From Caulobacter sp048541825 (lineage in GTDB: Bacteria > Pseudomonadota > Alphaproteobacteria > Caulobacterales > Caulobacteraceae), in NCBI RefSeq assembly GCF_048541825.1, contig NZ_CP183332.1, forward strand, positions 2,604,001-2,668,000: a DNA stretch of 64,000 bases, read 5' to 3'. Below are positions 16,765-25,794 of the stretch, piece after piece. Under the pieces are notes generated by a model. It worked only from the letters and a program-made list of their open reading frames with translations. It ran no database searches and was not told where the DNA came from. The stretch's first letter is position 1. Every line of letters begins with the position of its first letter. The position numbers and the translations under genes are program-made.

Positions 16765-18054
16765 TCAGTCGGGGACGTCGACCTTCTCGGCGGGCGGAAC
16801 CGGCGGTCGCATGAACAGCGCGGCCACGAAGACGACGGCGATCACGGCCGCGAACAGCTGGAAGGTCGGCGCGAAACCGCCCAGGCGGTCGCGCATGGCG
16901 CCGGCGATGAACGGCCCCGCCGCCGAGACGGCCCCGACCAGGCAGGTCAGGGAAAAGAGCTCCAGATTGCTGCGCCGGCCATAATAGTTGAGCAGCAGCA
17001 CCGTCACCGCCAGGACGGTCAGGCCAAAGCCGACCCCCGTGCCGACGGCGTAGAGCAGCATCAGCGGCACGGTGGTCGCCGAGGCCAGGGCCAGCAGGCC
17101 CGCCACCAGCATCGCCTGCGCGCCAACCAGCAGCCATTTGGGATCGACGCTGTCGCCAATGAAGCCGCCACCCAGCCGGGCCAGGGTCTGCATCAGGGAT
17201 TCCAGGCTCAGCATCTTGGCCCCGATGGCGGCCGCCGCTGCGGCGGCCATGCCGGCGGCGACGCCGATCTCGCCGATGTGGCTGACCGACACGCTGGCCA
17301 CCGTCACGCCGGTCAGCAGATGGGTGAAATAGGCCGCGACCAGCACATAGAATTGCGGCGTGCGCAGCGCCGCCTTTACGGTCCACTCGTGCGAGGTGCG
17401 ATAGATCCTGGCGTCGGCGGGGGCTTCGCGGGCCTCCTGCTCCACCTCGACGTCGACGTCATGAGCGGCCTGCGCCAGCCACTTCGAGCCGCCGACCATC
17501 GCTGCGCAGACCGCGCCCACGACGCAGGCCAGAACCGCCTGAACCAACCAGTACAGTCGCCAGTCATTGTCGGTGCCGCCCATGATCGCCAGGGCCATCC
17601 ATGGGCCGGCGACGCCGCCCAGCGAGCCGAAGGTGAAATAGATCCCGAACGGCAGGGCGCGCTTGCGATACAGCGCCGACAACACGTGGGTGCCGGGGAT
17701 CAGGGCCGCCATCTGGAAGCCGATCCCGCACAGGGCCGCGCCAACATAGTAGCGGGCAATGCTCTCCGACCCCGCAAAGCCCAGCAGGCCGGCGCCCAGC
17801 ACCGCCGAGCCCAACAGCAGGGTCCCTCGCACGCCGATCCGGCGGATCAGGATGGCCGGCAGCCAGGACGAGGCGCCGGTGAAGACGCCCAGCACAGAAA
17901 AGCCCAGGAACGCCTTCTCGAAGCTCCAGCCCAGCTCACCGATCATCGCCGGCAGAACCACACCCAGCGACCCATAGGTCGAGGCGGTGATCAGGAACAG
18001 AAGCAGGCTGAAGCCCGCCAGCAGCGAGAGGCGACGCAGATCCGTTGAGGCCAA
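16765..18054 (-). CDS. MFS transporter of the TonB-receptor/RutA-like operon
   Basis: A 429-aa inner-membrane major facilitator with 12 predicted helices. There is a loop after TM6 (residues about 200-230, charged AHDVDVEVEQEAREAP). The first helices (LLFLITASTYGSLGVVLPAM) and GWSFEKAFLGFSVLGVFTG recall the monocarboxylate/nitrate-type MFS proteins. The TTG start lies one base after the TonB-receptor stop, so coupling is expected. Paired with an outer-membrane receptor and two catabolic enzymes, it most likely imports their substrate. An efflux role is less likely but cannot be excluded. Confidence 0.88.
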   Translation of the reverse strand: MASTDLRRLSLLAGFSLLLFLITASTYGSLGVVLPAMIGELGWSFEKAFLGFSVLGVFTGASSWLPAILIRRIGVRGTLLLGSAVLGAGLLGFAGSESIARYYVGAALCGIGFQMAALIPGTHVLSALYRKRALPFGIYFTFGSLGGVAGPWMALAIMGGTDNDWRLYWLVQAVLACVVGAVCAAMVGGSKWLAQAAHDVDVEVEQEAREAPADARIYRTSHEWTVKAALRTPQFYVLVAAYFTHLLTGVTVASVSVSHIGEIGVAAGMAAAAAAAIGAKMLSLESLMQTLARLGGGFIGDSVDPKWLLVGAQAMLVAGLLALASATTVPLMLLYAVGTGVGFGLTVLAVTVLLLNYYGRRSNLELFSLTCLVGAVSAAGPFIAGAMRDRLGGFAPTFQLFAAVIAVVFVAALFMRPPVPPAEKVDVPD

Positions 18055-18055
18055 A

Positions 18056-20446
18056 TCAGAACGTCCGCTTGAGGGTCACGCGCCATTCGCGGCCCTTGCC
18101 GGGCAGCGCGCCCAGATTGGCATAGGTGTCGGCGTCCGGGGTGAAATAGAATTTGTCGAACAGATTATCGACATTCAGCTCGGCCGTATAAGGCCCGCGC
18201 GTCACATAGGCCGAGCCGTTGACCACCGAATAGGCGGGATAGCGGACGGCGTTCTGCACTGTACCTGCGGTTCGGCTCACATGGCTGACCCCCAGGGTCG
18301 CGCCGGCCTGGCCCCAGTCATAGCCCTTGCTGGTATAGGCGCCGTACAGGCTGACCACCGACTTGGGGATCAGGGTATAGGCGTAGTCGCCGCCACGTCC
18401 CGGCAGGCCGGCAAAGCTCCAGACCACATAGGAGCCGCCATAGGCGCTCGGTCCCGCCACGCCCGCCGTATAGGCCGGGATGTACTGGAACGAGGCGTCC
18501 GGTCCCTTGATCGTGGTGCGCTGGTTGTTGCCGGCGAAGGTAAAGCTGAGCTGCTCGGAGGCCAGCCAGCGGACTTCCAGCTCGACGCCCTTGGCGCGCG
18601 TGCCCTGCACGGTCGGCGGCGAGCTGTTGGTCAGCTGGGTGCGGTTCTGGCGATAGGCGGCCAGCGAGCCGACCAGGGTGCCGTTCAGCAACTGGAACTT
18701 CACACCGGTCTCGGTCAGATCCGAGCTCGACAGCCATGACCCATCGGCCACCAGCGACGGCGCGATATCGCCGGCCTGGCTCATCTCCAGGGCCGAAGCC
18801 TTGGCATAGCTGATGTAGGGCATCAGGCCGAATGGGGCCTTGTAGGTCAGGCTGGCGTTATAGGTCGCCTTGTTGCGGTCGTCAGACTGCTGGCCGGCGA
18901 TCGTATAGCTGAGAAAGCCGGTATCCTGGCTCTCGACCTCGTAGTGGTCATAGCGGCCGCCGACGATCAGGTTCCAACGCCCGGCCTCAATATCGGAGGT
19001 GAGGAACAGGCCCGACTGGTTCCAGTCCGATCGGTTGTCGTTCTCCCAGCGCAGGCCGATACCGCCGGGCTCGTCGGTGAACGGGCTGTCTATGGTGTCG
19101 GTCGGCGTGAACCCGAAGGCGATGTCGCGGCGATCCAGAGCGATCAGGCCGCTGTTGAAGCTCTCCTGGCGCCGCCCCTCGAACCGGCGATGCGAGGCGC
19201 CGACCAGGGTCCTGGCGCTGACTGCGCCGACCGTCGTGGGAACAGCCAGGGTGACGCGGGCCTCCGAGACCTTGGCGTCGATGGCCGACGGATAGCCGTA
19301 GGAGACGAAGCGCTCATTGTCCTGGCGATCGTGGAACAGCTGCAGCTTCAGCGTCCTGTCGCCGCCCAGGTCCTTGGCCAGGTCGAAATAGAGCGTGCCG
19401 GTGGTGGTCTTCGAGAAGTCGGCCGGGCTGATATAGACCGTGTGGCGGTTCAGCTTGGTCGTGCCGACGCCGGTATCCAGGGTATGGGCCGGGTCGCTGC
19501 TCGCGAAGCCGTAATACGGAATATAGAGCGCGCTGGCATAGGGATAGAAGCCGACCTCGTTGGGCGTCAGGCGGCCATTGCCATCGGCGTCGACCAGGCT
19601 GGTGTCGCGGCCGGTGATATAGGTGCGATTATCGATCAGGTCCTGGGTCAGGCGGTTCCAGCCGGGCGTCTGCACGTCGCCATCCGAGTGGAAGCCCATG
19701 CCGCCAAAGGCCGTGCTCCAGCCGTTGCCCAGGTCGAAATCGGCCGACAGTTCGATCAGCTGCCGACGTGGATAGATGCCCCGGTAGTAGCTGTGGCTGT
19801 CCTCGACCTCGCCATAGACATAGACGCCGCCCTGCGCCGCGCCCAAGCTGACCGGCGCGCCGAACTGGCCAGTGACGAGCTTCTTGTTGTAGCTGCCGAA
19901 TGTGGCGGTGACCTCACCCTCGGGCCCGGCCAGGAAACGCCCCTCGTCGCGGGCCGACTTGGGGATGAAATTGACCAGCCCGCCGACCTTGCCGGCGCCA
20001 TAGACCGGCGTGGGCGGACCGCGCAGCACCTCGATCCGCGCCGCGCCGCCGATCGGCGTGGAATAGGTGCCGCGGTTCTCGACCCGCTTGAAGCCGCGGA
20101 AATAGTTCTCGGCCAGGGTGCCGCGAATGTTGAGCGCGCCGGGCACGCCATAAAAGCTGGCGGTATGGGTCCCGGGTGAAACGGCGCTGACGCCATCCAG
20201 GGTCTCGATACCGAAGCGCTCCAGGGTCAGGTCGCTGACCAGACTGGCCGAGCGCGGTGTCTCGATCAGGGGCTTGTCGATGCCGAACACCGTGTCGGAC
20301 GGCTGCTTTTCCAGCAGGCCCGCCTTGTCGCGCGCCAGCACCAGGACGGCGTCGACCTGGTCGGCGACCTGGGTTTCCGCATAGGCCGCAGTGGCGGCCA
20401 GCATCGTGAAGGCGGTGACCGAGAACAGCAGGCGTCGAAGCGACAT
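18056..20446 (-). CDS. TonB-dependent outer-membrane receptor
   Basis: A 796-aa TonB-dependent receptor. It has the signal peptide MSLRRLLFSVTAFTMLAATAAYA. The plug domain (about residues 50-160) includes IRGTLAENYFRGFKRVENRG and IEVLRGPPTPVYGAGKVGGLVNFIPK. A 22-strand barrel follows and ends with a terminal Phe in GREWRVTLKRTF. The overall layout resembles siderophore-type receptors, but the neighbours (MFS, RutA-like, RutB-like) argue for an organic nitrogenous substrate. I chose ATG 20446 because the signal peptide follows directly; the ATG at 20497 would add a non-hydrophobic leader. An operator-like sequence lies about 100 bases upstream. Confidence 0.92.
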   Translation of the reverse strand: MSLRRLLFSVTAFTMLAATAAYAETQVADQVDAVLVLARDKAGLLEKQPSDTVFGIDKPLIETPRSASLVSDLTLERFGIETLDGVSAVSPGTHTASFYGVPGALNIRGTLAENYFRGFKRVENRGTYSTPIGGAARIEVLRGPPTPVYGAGKVGGLVNFIPKSARDEGRFLAGPEGEVTATFGSYNKKLVTGQFGAPVSLGAAQGGVYVYGEVEDSHSYYRGIYPRRQLIELSADFDLGNGWSTAFGGMGFHSDGDVQTPGWNRLTQDLIDNRTYITGRDTSLVDADGNGRLTPNEVGFYPYASALYIPYYGFASSDPAHTLDTGVGTTKLNRHTVYISPADFSKTTTGTLYFDLAKDLGGDRTLKLQLFHDRQDNERFVSYGYPSAIDAKVSEARVTLAVPTTVGAVSARTLVGASHRRFEGRRQESFNSGLIALDRRDIAFGFTPTDTIDSPFTDEPGGIGLRWENDNRSDWNQSGLFLTSDIEAGRWNLIVGGRYDHYEVESQDTGFLSYTIAGQQSDDRNKATYNASLTYKAPFGLMPYISYAKASALEMSQAGDIAPSLVADGSWLSSSDLTETGVKFQLLNGTLVGSLAAYRQNRTQLTNSSPPTVQGTRAKGVELEVRWLASEQLSFTFAGNNQRTTIKGPDASFQYIPAYTAGVAGPSAYGGSYVVWSFAGLPGRGGDYAYTLIPKSVVSLYGAYTSKGYDWGQAGATLGVSHVSRTAGTVQNAVRYPAYSVVNGSAYVTRGPYTAELNVDNLFDKFYFTPDADTYANLGALPGKGREWRVTLKRTF

Positions 20447-20537
20447 AACAGGAAGACCCCAACCGCGCCCGGGAGAGGAAGACCCAAGCAGCAACATCCA
20501 TCATCTGGTGGTTGGCGTTGCTTTGGTCAAAATGCCT

Positions 20538-20551
20538 TCTGACATTTCAGC
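20538..20551. promoter_or_regulatory. Operator candidate upstream of the TonB-receptor operon
   Basis: TCTGACATTTCAGC, containing the palindrome CTGA-N4-TCAG, lies about 90 bases upstream of the receptor ATG. The identical 14-mer occurs in inverted orientation upstream of the gntR gene (21391-21404). FadR/VanR-type GntR proteins bind such short palindromes, so it is probably the operator of the adjacent regulator. Confidence 0.6.
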
Positions 20552-20625
20552 TGGAATTTTCAGGATACTGTTGCGCCAAAGCCTCACAGTTCGAACCTGA
20601 GCTTGCTCTGTATCAATGCGGTGGA

Positions 20626-21354
20626 TCAGGCCTCGACCGACGGGCGTTGCACCGCCTCGGGCGTGACGTTCAGTACCCGCATCATCGCCGCCCGCGCGCC
20701 CTCGACATCGCCGCTGGCGATGACCCTGGCCACGTCGCGGTGCTGTTCAATGTCAGCCAGCAGTTCGGCCTCGGTCGCGCCGTTGAACGAGAACACCCAG
20801 AAGCGGGCGGCCTTGTGCTGCAGGGGAATCAGGATGCGGGCCAGGGACAGGTTCTGGCTGGCCCGGGCCACGGCGGCGTGGAAGCGCTGGTCCATGGCGA
20901 CCAGCAGGGGCAGATCGCGGTTGCGCGCGGCCTCTTCCCCGCCCTCGAAGGCGTCGAAGATCGCCTGGGCCTCAGCCTTTGAAGCGTGCCGAGCGGCTAG
21001 GCCCGCGCAGTGCGGCTCGATCAAGGCCCGGGCCTCATAGCCCTGGCGCAGCTCCACCAGATCCAGGGGCGCCACAAGCGTACCGGAGCGGGCGCGCCGA
21101 ATGACCAGACCTTCCAGGGCGAGCCGGCCGAGAGCGTCGCGCACGCCGGCCAGGCCCGCCTCATAGCGCGCCGCCAGCGACTGCTCGTCCAGCCGCGCGC
21201 CGGGGGCCAGTTCGCCCAGGATCAGGTCCAGCAGGATCCGCTCATAGACCTTGGCCTTCTGAAGATCGGGCGACCAGTCCTCCAGTCCCGACGATGAGCA
21301 GACGTCGAGCACAAGCAACCGCGACCGGGCGTCCTTGGCAGGAAGAGAAGACAC
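20626..21354 (-). CDS. GntR-family transcriptional regulator (FCD/FadR subfamily)
   Basis: A 242-aa ligand-responsive regulator. The winged helix-turn-helix spans about residues 35-95 (VYERILLDLILGELAPGARL, then EQSLAARYEAGLAGVRDALGRLALEGLV). The helical FCD ligand domain follows (LRQGYEARALIEPHCAGLAARH), with metal/ligand-type residues in DQRFHAAVARAS and EQHRDVARVIASGD. It sits upstream of, and in the same direction as, the TonB receptor operon. A shared 14-bp motif precedes both, implying autoregulation and control of the operon. The ligand is presumably the transported compound or a breakdown product. Confidence 0.9.
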   Translation of the reverse strand: MSSLPAKDARSRLLVLDVCSSSGLEDWSPDLQKAKVYERILLDLILGELAPGARLDEQSLAARYEAGLAGVRDALGRLALEGLVIRRARSGTLVAPLDLVELRQGYEARALIEPHCAGLAARHASKAEAQAIFDAFEGGEEAARNRDLPLLVAMDQRFHAAVARASQNLSLARILIPLQHKAARFWVFSFNGATEAELLADIEQHRDVARVIASGDVEGARAAMMRVLNVTPEAVQRPSVEA

Positions 21355-21390
21355 CGGCGAGGCTCCGTCAGGGTTGAGCCTGATAGGTAG

Positions 21391-21404
21391 GCTGAAATGT
21401 CAGA
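21391..21404. promoter_or_regulatory. Operator candidate upstream of gntR
   Basis: GCTGAAATGTCAGA, the reverse complement of the 14-mer at 20538-20551, lies about 37 bases upstream of the gntR start codon, a position suited to autorepression. Confidence 0.6.
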
Positions 21405-21506
21405 GCGCGCCAGAGGCGGTTAGATGCGCACCCTTCAGGGCGGCGCCGCATAGGAGGCTGATGGCTAGATGCTGGCACAGAGCCTGGCATTCCCAGGCCG
21501 CTTTTG

Positions 21507-21539
21507 TTGTCGTCCCGGGACCTGTTCCCGGGACGACAA
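21507..21539. repeat. REP-like perfect palindrome
   Basis: A perfect 14-bp stem (TTGTCGTCCCGGGA, 21507-21520, with its complement at 21526-21539) and a 5-base loop. The core CCCGGGA...TCCCGGG is shared with the larger inverted repeat at 53653-53766, so it belongs to the same dispersed family. A fragment of the other repeat family (GCAAGGGGAGAGGAG) follows near 21568. It lies between gntR and the protease gene and could also serve as a terminator for the latter. Confidence 0.75.
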
Positions 21540-21590
21540 TGCATTTGAACCTCAAGCCCCATCCCGCAAGGGGAGAGGAGCTGGGCCGAT

Positions 21591-23162
21591 CTAGGGCGCG
21601 ATCTTCAGCGGCACGAAGACCGGGCGGCCCTGGCGGACCACCTTGGCCAACACGCTGGTGCGGCCGCCCTTCTGGGCCGCCGAGATCGCCTCAGCCACTT
21701 CGCCGGTGGAGTTGACCGCCACGCCGTTGACGCTGGACAGGACGTCGCCCTTCACAAGGCCCTTCTCGCCCGCGTCGGAGTCGGCCTTGACGCCGGCGAT
21801 CAGCACACCGCGCACTTCGGGCGCGATCTTGTAGGTTGCCCGCGCTGTCGTATCGAGCGGGGCAAGGGTCAGGCCCAGAGCCTCGAACTTCTGGCTCTGG
21901 GGCTTGTCGGGCGAGGCTGGCGCGCCGCCGTCCTCTTTGTCGTTGTCATTGGCCCCCAGGGCGTCCTCGGCCGGGCGAACGCCGGACTTGACCTCGACCG
22001 TGCGGGGCTTGCCGCCGCGCAGGATCGACAGGCGGATGGAGTCGCCCGGCTTGGCCTTGGCCACTTCGCGGGTCAGTTCCGAGCCGCTCTTGACGTTGAC
22101 GCCATTGACGGCGGTGACGATGTCTTCGGGCATCAGGCCGGCCTTGGCGGCAGGCGCGCCGGCAACCAGCTCGGCGATGATGGCGCCCTTCACGTCAGGG
22201 ATGCCCTGGGCTTCAGCCATCTCTGTGGAGAAGTCCTGGATGTTGGCGCCGATATAGCCGCGCACGACCTTGCCGCCGGCGATCAGTTGCCTGGCGGTGG
22301 ACTCGGCCACGTCGGCCGGAATGGCGAAGCCGATGCCGACCGAGCCGCCCGTCGGCGAGAAGATCGCCGTGTTGACGCCGATCACGCGGCCGAAGATGTC
22401 GAAGCTGGGACCGCCGGAATTGCCCCGGTTGATCGGCGCGTCGATCTGGATGTAGTCGACGAAGCGAGACGAGCTATCGCCCAGGTCGCGGTTATAGGCC
22501 GAGATGATGCCGGCCGTGGCGGTGCCGCCCAGGCCGAAGGGGTTGCCGATGGTGATGACCCAGTCGCCGACGCGCGGCTTGGCCTGGTTCTCGAAATCGA
22601 CATAGGGGAAGGCCGCGCCCTTGGCCTTGGGATCGGTGACCCGGATCACAGCCAGGTCGGTGCCTTCATCGCGACCGACCACGGTGGCCTTCAGTTGGCG
22701 GCCGTCCTTCATGACGACATTGATCTCGTCCGCGTCGGCGACAACGTGGTTGTTGGTGACGATGTAGCCGTCGGCCGAGATGAAGAATCCCGAACCCGAG
22801 GACTGCTGCTTGGGCGCGGCGGGGGTGTCGTCTTCACCTTCGGCGCCCGGCTTCTGACCGCGCGGCACGATGTCGAAGCCTTCCAGGCCCGGGATGCGCA
22901 GGCCGCGCGAGGGGCTGGCCTTGGAGATCACGTCAATCTGGACGACGGCCGGGGAAACCTTCTCGAAGATGTCGGCGAACGACATCGGGGCGCCGGGCGG
23001 CGGCGCGAAAGACGGGGCGGCGGCCGTGGAGACACGGATCGCGGCCGGGACCTCGGCCGCACCGGCCGTACCCATCCGCATGCCCATGCCCGCCAGAGCG
23101 GCGGCGGCGACGCCCGCGCCAGCAACGGCGCCCACAATGAAACCCGACTTCCTAGCGGTCAT
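21591..23162 (-). CDS. degP: DegP/HtrA-family periplasmic serine protease
   Basis: A 523-aa trypsin-like protease/chaperone with two PDZ domains. The signal anchor/peptide is GFIVGAVAGAGVAAAALAGM. The catalytic triad is His in IVTNNHVVADAD, Asp in DEGTDLAVIRV and Ser in NRGNSGGPSFD. PDZ1 follows from about residue 320 (GYIGANIQDFS...LMPEDIVTAVNG) and PDZ2 runs to the C-terminus (KGDVLSSVNGVAVNS). ATG 23162 is preferred since GAGGAAAG precedes it. It follows the cytochrome c maturation genes as in rhizobial cycHJKL-degP loci and handles misfolded envelope proteins. Confidence 0.94.
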   Translation of the reverse strand: MTARKSGFIVGAVAGAGVAAAALAGMGMRMGTAGAAEVPAAIRVSTAAAPSFAPPPGAPMSFADIFEKVSPAVVQIDVISKASPSRGLRIPGLEGFDIVPRGQKPGAEGEDDTPAAPKQQSSGSGFFISADGYIVTNNHVVADADEINVVMKDGRQLKATVVGRDEGTDLAVIRVTDPKAKGAAFPYVDFENQAKPRVGDWVITIGNPFGLGGTATAGIISAYNRDLGDSSSRFVDYIQIDAPINRGNSGGPSFDIFGRVIGVNTAIFSPTGGSVGIGFAIPADVAESTARQLIAGGKVVRGYIGANIQDFSTEMAEAQGIPDVKGAIIAELVAGAPAAKAGLMPEDIVTAVNGVNVKSGSELTREVAKAKPGDSIRLSILRGGKPRTVEVKSGVRPAEDALGANDNDKEDGGAPASPDKPQSQKFEALGLTLAPLDTTARATYKIAPEVRGVLIAGVKADSDAGEKGLVKGDVLSSVNGVAVNSTGEVAEAISAAQKGGRTSVLAKVVRQGRPVFVPLKIAP

Positions 23163-23296
23163 CTCTTGTCTTTCCTCACCCACGGCGCAGAGCGCCGGGA
23201 CCTGTTCGCCCTCGACGCCCGGCGCCGAAAACGTGCTTCGCAGAAGAACCTAGTCGTGATGGCGTAACGCGCAATGGTTCTCGAATTATCTTTGCG

Positions 23297-23815
23297 TCAC
23301 GCCGGAGGTGCTTCTTGCGGGGTCTTTTCGGCGCAATCGTGGCCTTTGTCTTCAAGCAGGGCCGCAAGCCGCGCTTCCTCTTCGGAAGACAGGCCGTCGG
23401 CCTCATCCGGCTCGACCGCGCCGTCTTCGCGCCGCCGACGCAGAAGCGTCGCCATAAGCCCGCCGCCGACAACCAAAACCCCCAACGGCGCTAGCCATAG
23501 CGCGAGATTGCCCGGCGAAAACGGCGGCTTGAGCAGAACGAACTCGCCATAGCGCGCCACCAGAAAGGCGCGAACCTCGCGGTCGCTGCGCCCCTTGGCG
23601 ATCTCCTGTCGGACGATTCGCCGCAGGTCGCCGGCGAGGTCGGCCTGGGAATCGTCGATCGACTCGTTCTGGCAGACCAGGCAGCGCACTTCACGGAACA
23701 GCACCCGGGCGCGGGCCTCCTGCGCCGGGTCGGGCAGGCGCTCGTTCGGCTCGGACGCGGCGGCCATGCACGCGACCGCGGCCAGGGCGACGATCAGCGT
23801 CCGCAGCACCTTCAT
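23297..23815 (-). CDS. ccmH: Cytochrome c-type biogenesis protein CcmH/CycL
   Basis: A 172-aa membrane-anchored thiol oxidoreductase of cytochrome c maturation. A signal peptide is followed by the periplasmic helical bundle with RCLVCQNESIDDSQADLA (CxxC active site), which reduces apocytochrome heme-binding cysteines. The conserved FLVARYGEFVLLKPPF follows, then one TM helix (LALWLAPLGVLVVGGGLMATLL) and a charged tail. Its ATG overlaps the ccmF stop by 4 bases. No ccmG/dsbE gene lies in the operon, matching the rhizobial cycHJKL arrangement. Confidence 0.94.
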   Translation of the reverse strand: MKVLRTLIVALAAVACMAAASEPNERLPDPAQEARARVLFREVRCLVCQNESIDDSQADLAGDLRRIVRQEIAKGRSDREVRAFLVARYGEFVLLKPPFSPGNLALWLAPLGVLVVGGGLMATLLRRRREDGAVEPDEADGLSSEEEARLAALLEDKGHDCAEKTPQEAPPA

Positions 23816-25794
23816 GCCCGGGCCTCAGACGCCTTGCGCCCGACGCCCAGCCGCAGCCGGCGGTCCGACAGCGACACCGCGCCGCCGATCGCCATCAGAA
23901 GCGGCCCCAGGAAGATCAGCCGCACCCACGGATTGACGTAGGCGCGCACCAGCCAGGCGGGCTTGCCGCCCTCCCCGGCCCGGCGCTCACCCAGCACGAT
24001 ATAGAGATCGTCCAGCCCCTTGGGGCAGATATGGACCTCGGAAGTGGTCTGTCCGCCGGTGGGATAGAAGCGACGTTCGGGCTGCGCCTTGCAGACCACG
24101 CGGCCAGAGGCGTCAGTGATCCGCACCAAGCCACGTTCGGCCAGATAGTTGGGGCCCTCGACCGTGCCGACATCGGTCAGGGTCAGCTCATAGGCGCCCA
24201 GCTTGAACGACTGGTTCAGGCTCAGGGCCTGGGCCTGCTCGACCCGCCAGGCGGTCTCGAACGAAGCCCCCAGCACAAAGACGCCCATGCCGGCATGGGC
24301 CAGGGTCGTGCCCCAGGCCCCGCGCGGCAGGCCGACGGCGCGCCGCCAGACCTCGGCGATCGGGGCGCGCAGGACTTTCAGGCGCTCGGCCAGCTCGACC
24401 AGCGCCCCGCCGATCAGCCAGAAGCCCAGGGCGACGCCGGCGCTGGCCAGGGCCTTGCGCGGGGTGACCAGGGCATAGGCGACCAGGCCCAGCAGGGCGG
24501 CGGCCGCCAAGGCCACCCACAGACGGCGCATCACGGCCGAGGCGTCGCCGCGCTTCCAGGCCAGCAGCGGTCCGGCCGGCAGGATGGCCAGGGCCAGCAG
24601 CATCAGCGGCGTAAAGGTCAGGTTGAAGAAGGGCGGGCCTACCGACACCGCCTCGCCATCGATGGCCTCGCGGATCAGCGGATACAGGGTGCCCAGCAGC
24701 ACGGTGGCCGTGGCGGTCGACAGCACGATGTTGTTGAGCACGATGGCGCTCTCGCGGCTGACCGGGGCGAACAGGCCGCCGGAGTTGAGGGCGGGCGCGC
24801 GCAGGGCAAACAGCAGGAACCCGGCCCCCGCTGCGATACCCATCATGATCAGCAGCAGGACGCCCCGAGCCGGGTCGACCGCGAAGGCGTGGACGCTGGT
24901 CAGCACGCCCGAGCGCACCAGGAAGGCCCCCAGCATCGAGAAGGTGAAGGCCGACAGGGCCAGGAACACTGTCCAGCCCGGCAAGGCGCCGCGCTTTTCC
25001 ATGACGATGGCCGAGTGCAGTAGGGCCGCGCCGATCAGCCAGGGCATGAAGCTGGCATTCTCGACCGGATCCCAGAACCACCAGCCGCCCCAGCCCAGCT
25101 CATAATAGGCCCAGAAGGCGCCCAGCGTGATGCCGACGGTCAGCAGGCTCCAGGCCGCCAGGGTCCAGGGTCGCACCCAGCGCGCCCAGGCCGCATCCAC
25201 ACGGCCGTCGATCAGGGCCGCCATGGCCAGACTATAGACCACGGAGAACCCGACATAGCCGGCGTAGAGGAACGGCGGATGCACAGCCAGCGCCCAGTCC
25301 TGCAAGAGCGGATTGAGCGAACGCCCTTCGATCGGCACATCGCCAAGCCGGGTCAGCGGGTTGGAAGCGAAGACGGTATAGGCCAGGAACATCACGCCCA
25401 GCGCGCCCTGCACCGCCACCGCATAGGCCCGCAGGCGCGGCGGCAGGCTGGCGCCGAACAGGGCCATGGCGGCGCCATAGCCGGTCAGGACCAGGCACCA
25501 CAGCAGCATCGAGCCCTCATGGCTGCCCCAGGCGCCGGCCACCTTGAACAGCAGCGGCTTGGCCGTGTGCGAGTTGGCCGCCACGTTGGCGACCGAAAAG
25601 TCGGAGGTCACAAAGGCCCAGACCAGGCAGGCAAAGGTGATGGCCGTCGCCCCGAACGCCGCCAGGGCCGCGCCGCGACCGGCCCCGGCCAGCATCGGCG
25701 CGCGTCGGACGCCGGCGACGGCCGACAGGCCGGTCTGCGCGACCGACAGGATCAGGGCCAGGATGAGGGCGAAGGCGCCCAGTTCAACGATCAT
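23812..25794 (-). CDS. ccmF: Heme lyase CcmF/CycK-NrfE
   Basis: A 660-aa multi-pass membrane protein that attaches heme from CcmE to apocytochrome c together with CcmH and CcmI. The tryptophan-rich heme-handling WWD motif is WGGWWFWDPVENASFMPW near residue 230. Conserved His residues are in AGAWGSHEGSMLLWCL and HPPFLYAGYVGFSV. About 15 TM segments are predicted and the length is normal for the family. It starts at ATG 25794, overlapping the ccmE stop by 4 bases, and ends overlapping ccmH. Confidence 0.95.
   Translation of the reverse strand: MIVELGAFALILALILSVAQTGLSAVAGVRRAPMLAGAGRGAALAAFGATAITFACLVWAFVTSDFSVANVAANSHTAKPLLFKVAGAWGSHEGSMLLWCLVLTGYGAAMALFGASLPPRLRAYAVAVQGALGVMFLAYTVFASNPLTRLGDVPIEGRSLNPLLQDWALAVHPPFLYAGYVGFSVVYSLAMAALIDGRVDAAWARWVRPWTLAAWSLLTVGITLGAFWAYYELGWGGWWFWDPVENASFMPWLIGAALLHSAIVMEKRGALPGWTVFLALSAFTFSMLGAFLVRSGVLTSVHAFAVDPARGVLLLIMMGIAAGAGFLLFALRAPALNSGGLFAPVSRESAIVLNNIVLSTATATVLLGTLYPLIREAIDGEAVSVGPPFFNLTFTPLMLLALAILPAGPLLAWKRGDASAVMRRLWVALAAAALLGLVAYALVTPRKALASAGVALGFWLIGGALVELAERLKVLRAPIAEVWRRAVGLPRGAWGTTLAHAGMGVFVLGASFETAWRVEQAQALSLNQSFKLGAYELTLTDVGTVEGPNYLAERGLVRITDASGRVVCKAQPERRFYPTGGQTTSEVHICPKGLDDLYIVLGERRAGEGGKPAWLVRAYVNPWVRLIFLGPLLMAIGGAVSLSDRRLRLGVGRKASEARA

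Noticed and set aside
16705..18048. Long plus-strand frame (447 codons) opposite the MFS transporter
   Set aside because: Low-complexity His/Gln/Gly/Arg-rich product antisense to a good membrane protein.
18944..20179. 411-codon frame opposite the TonB receptor
   Set aside because: Shadow of the receptor; no start context or motif.
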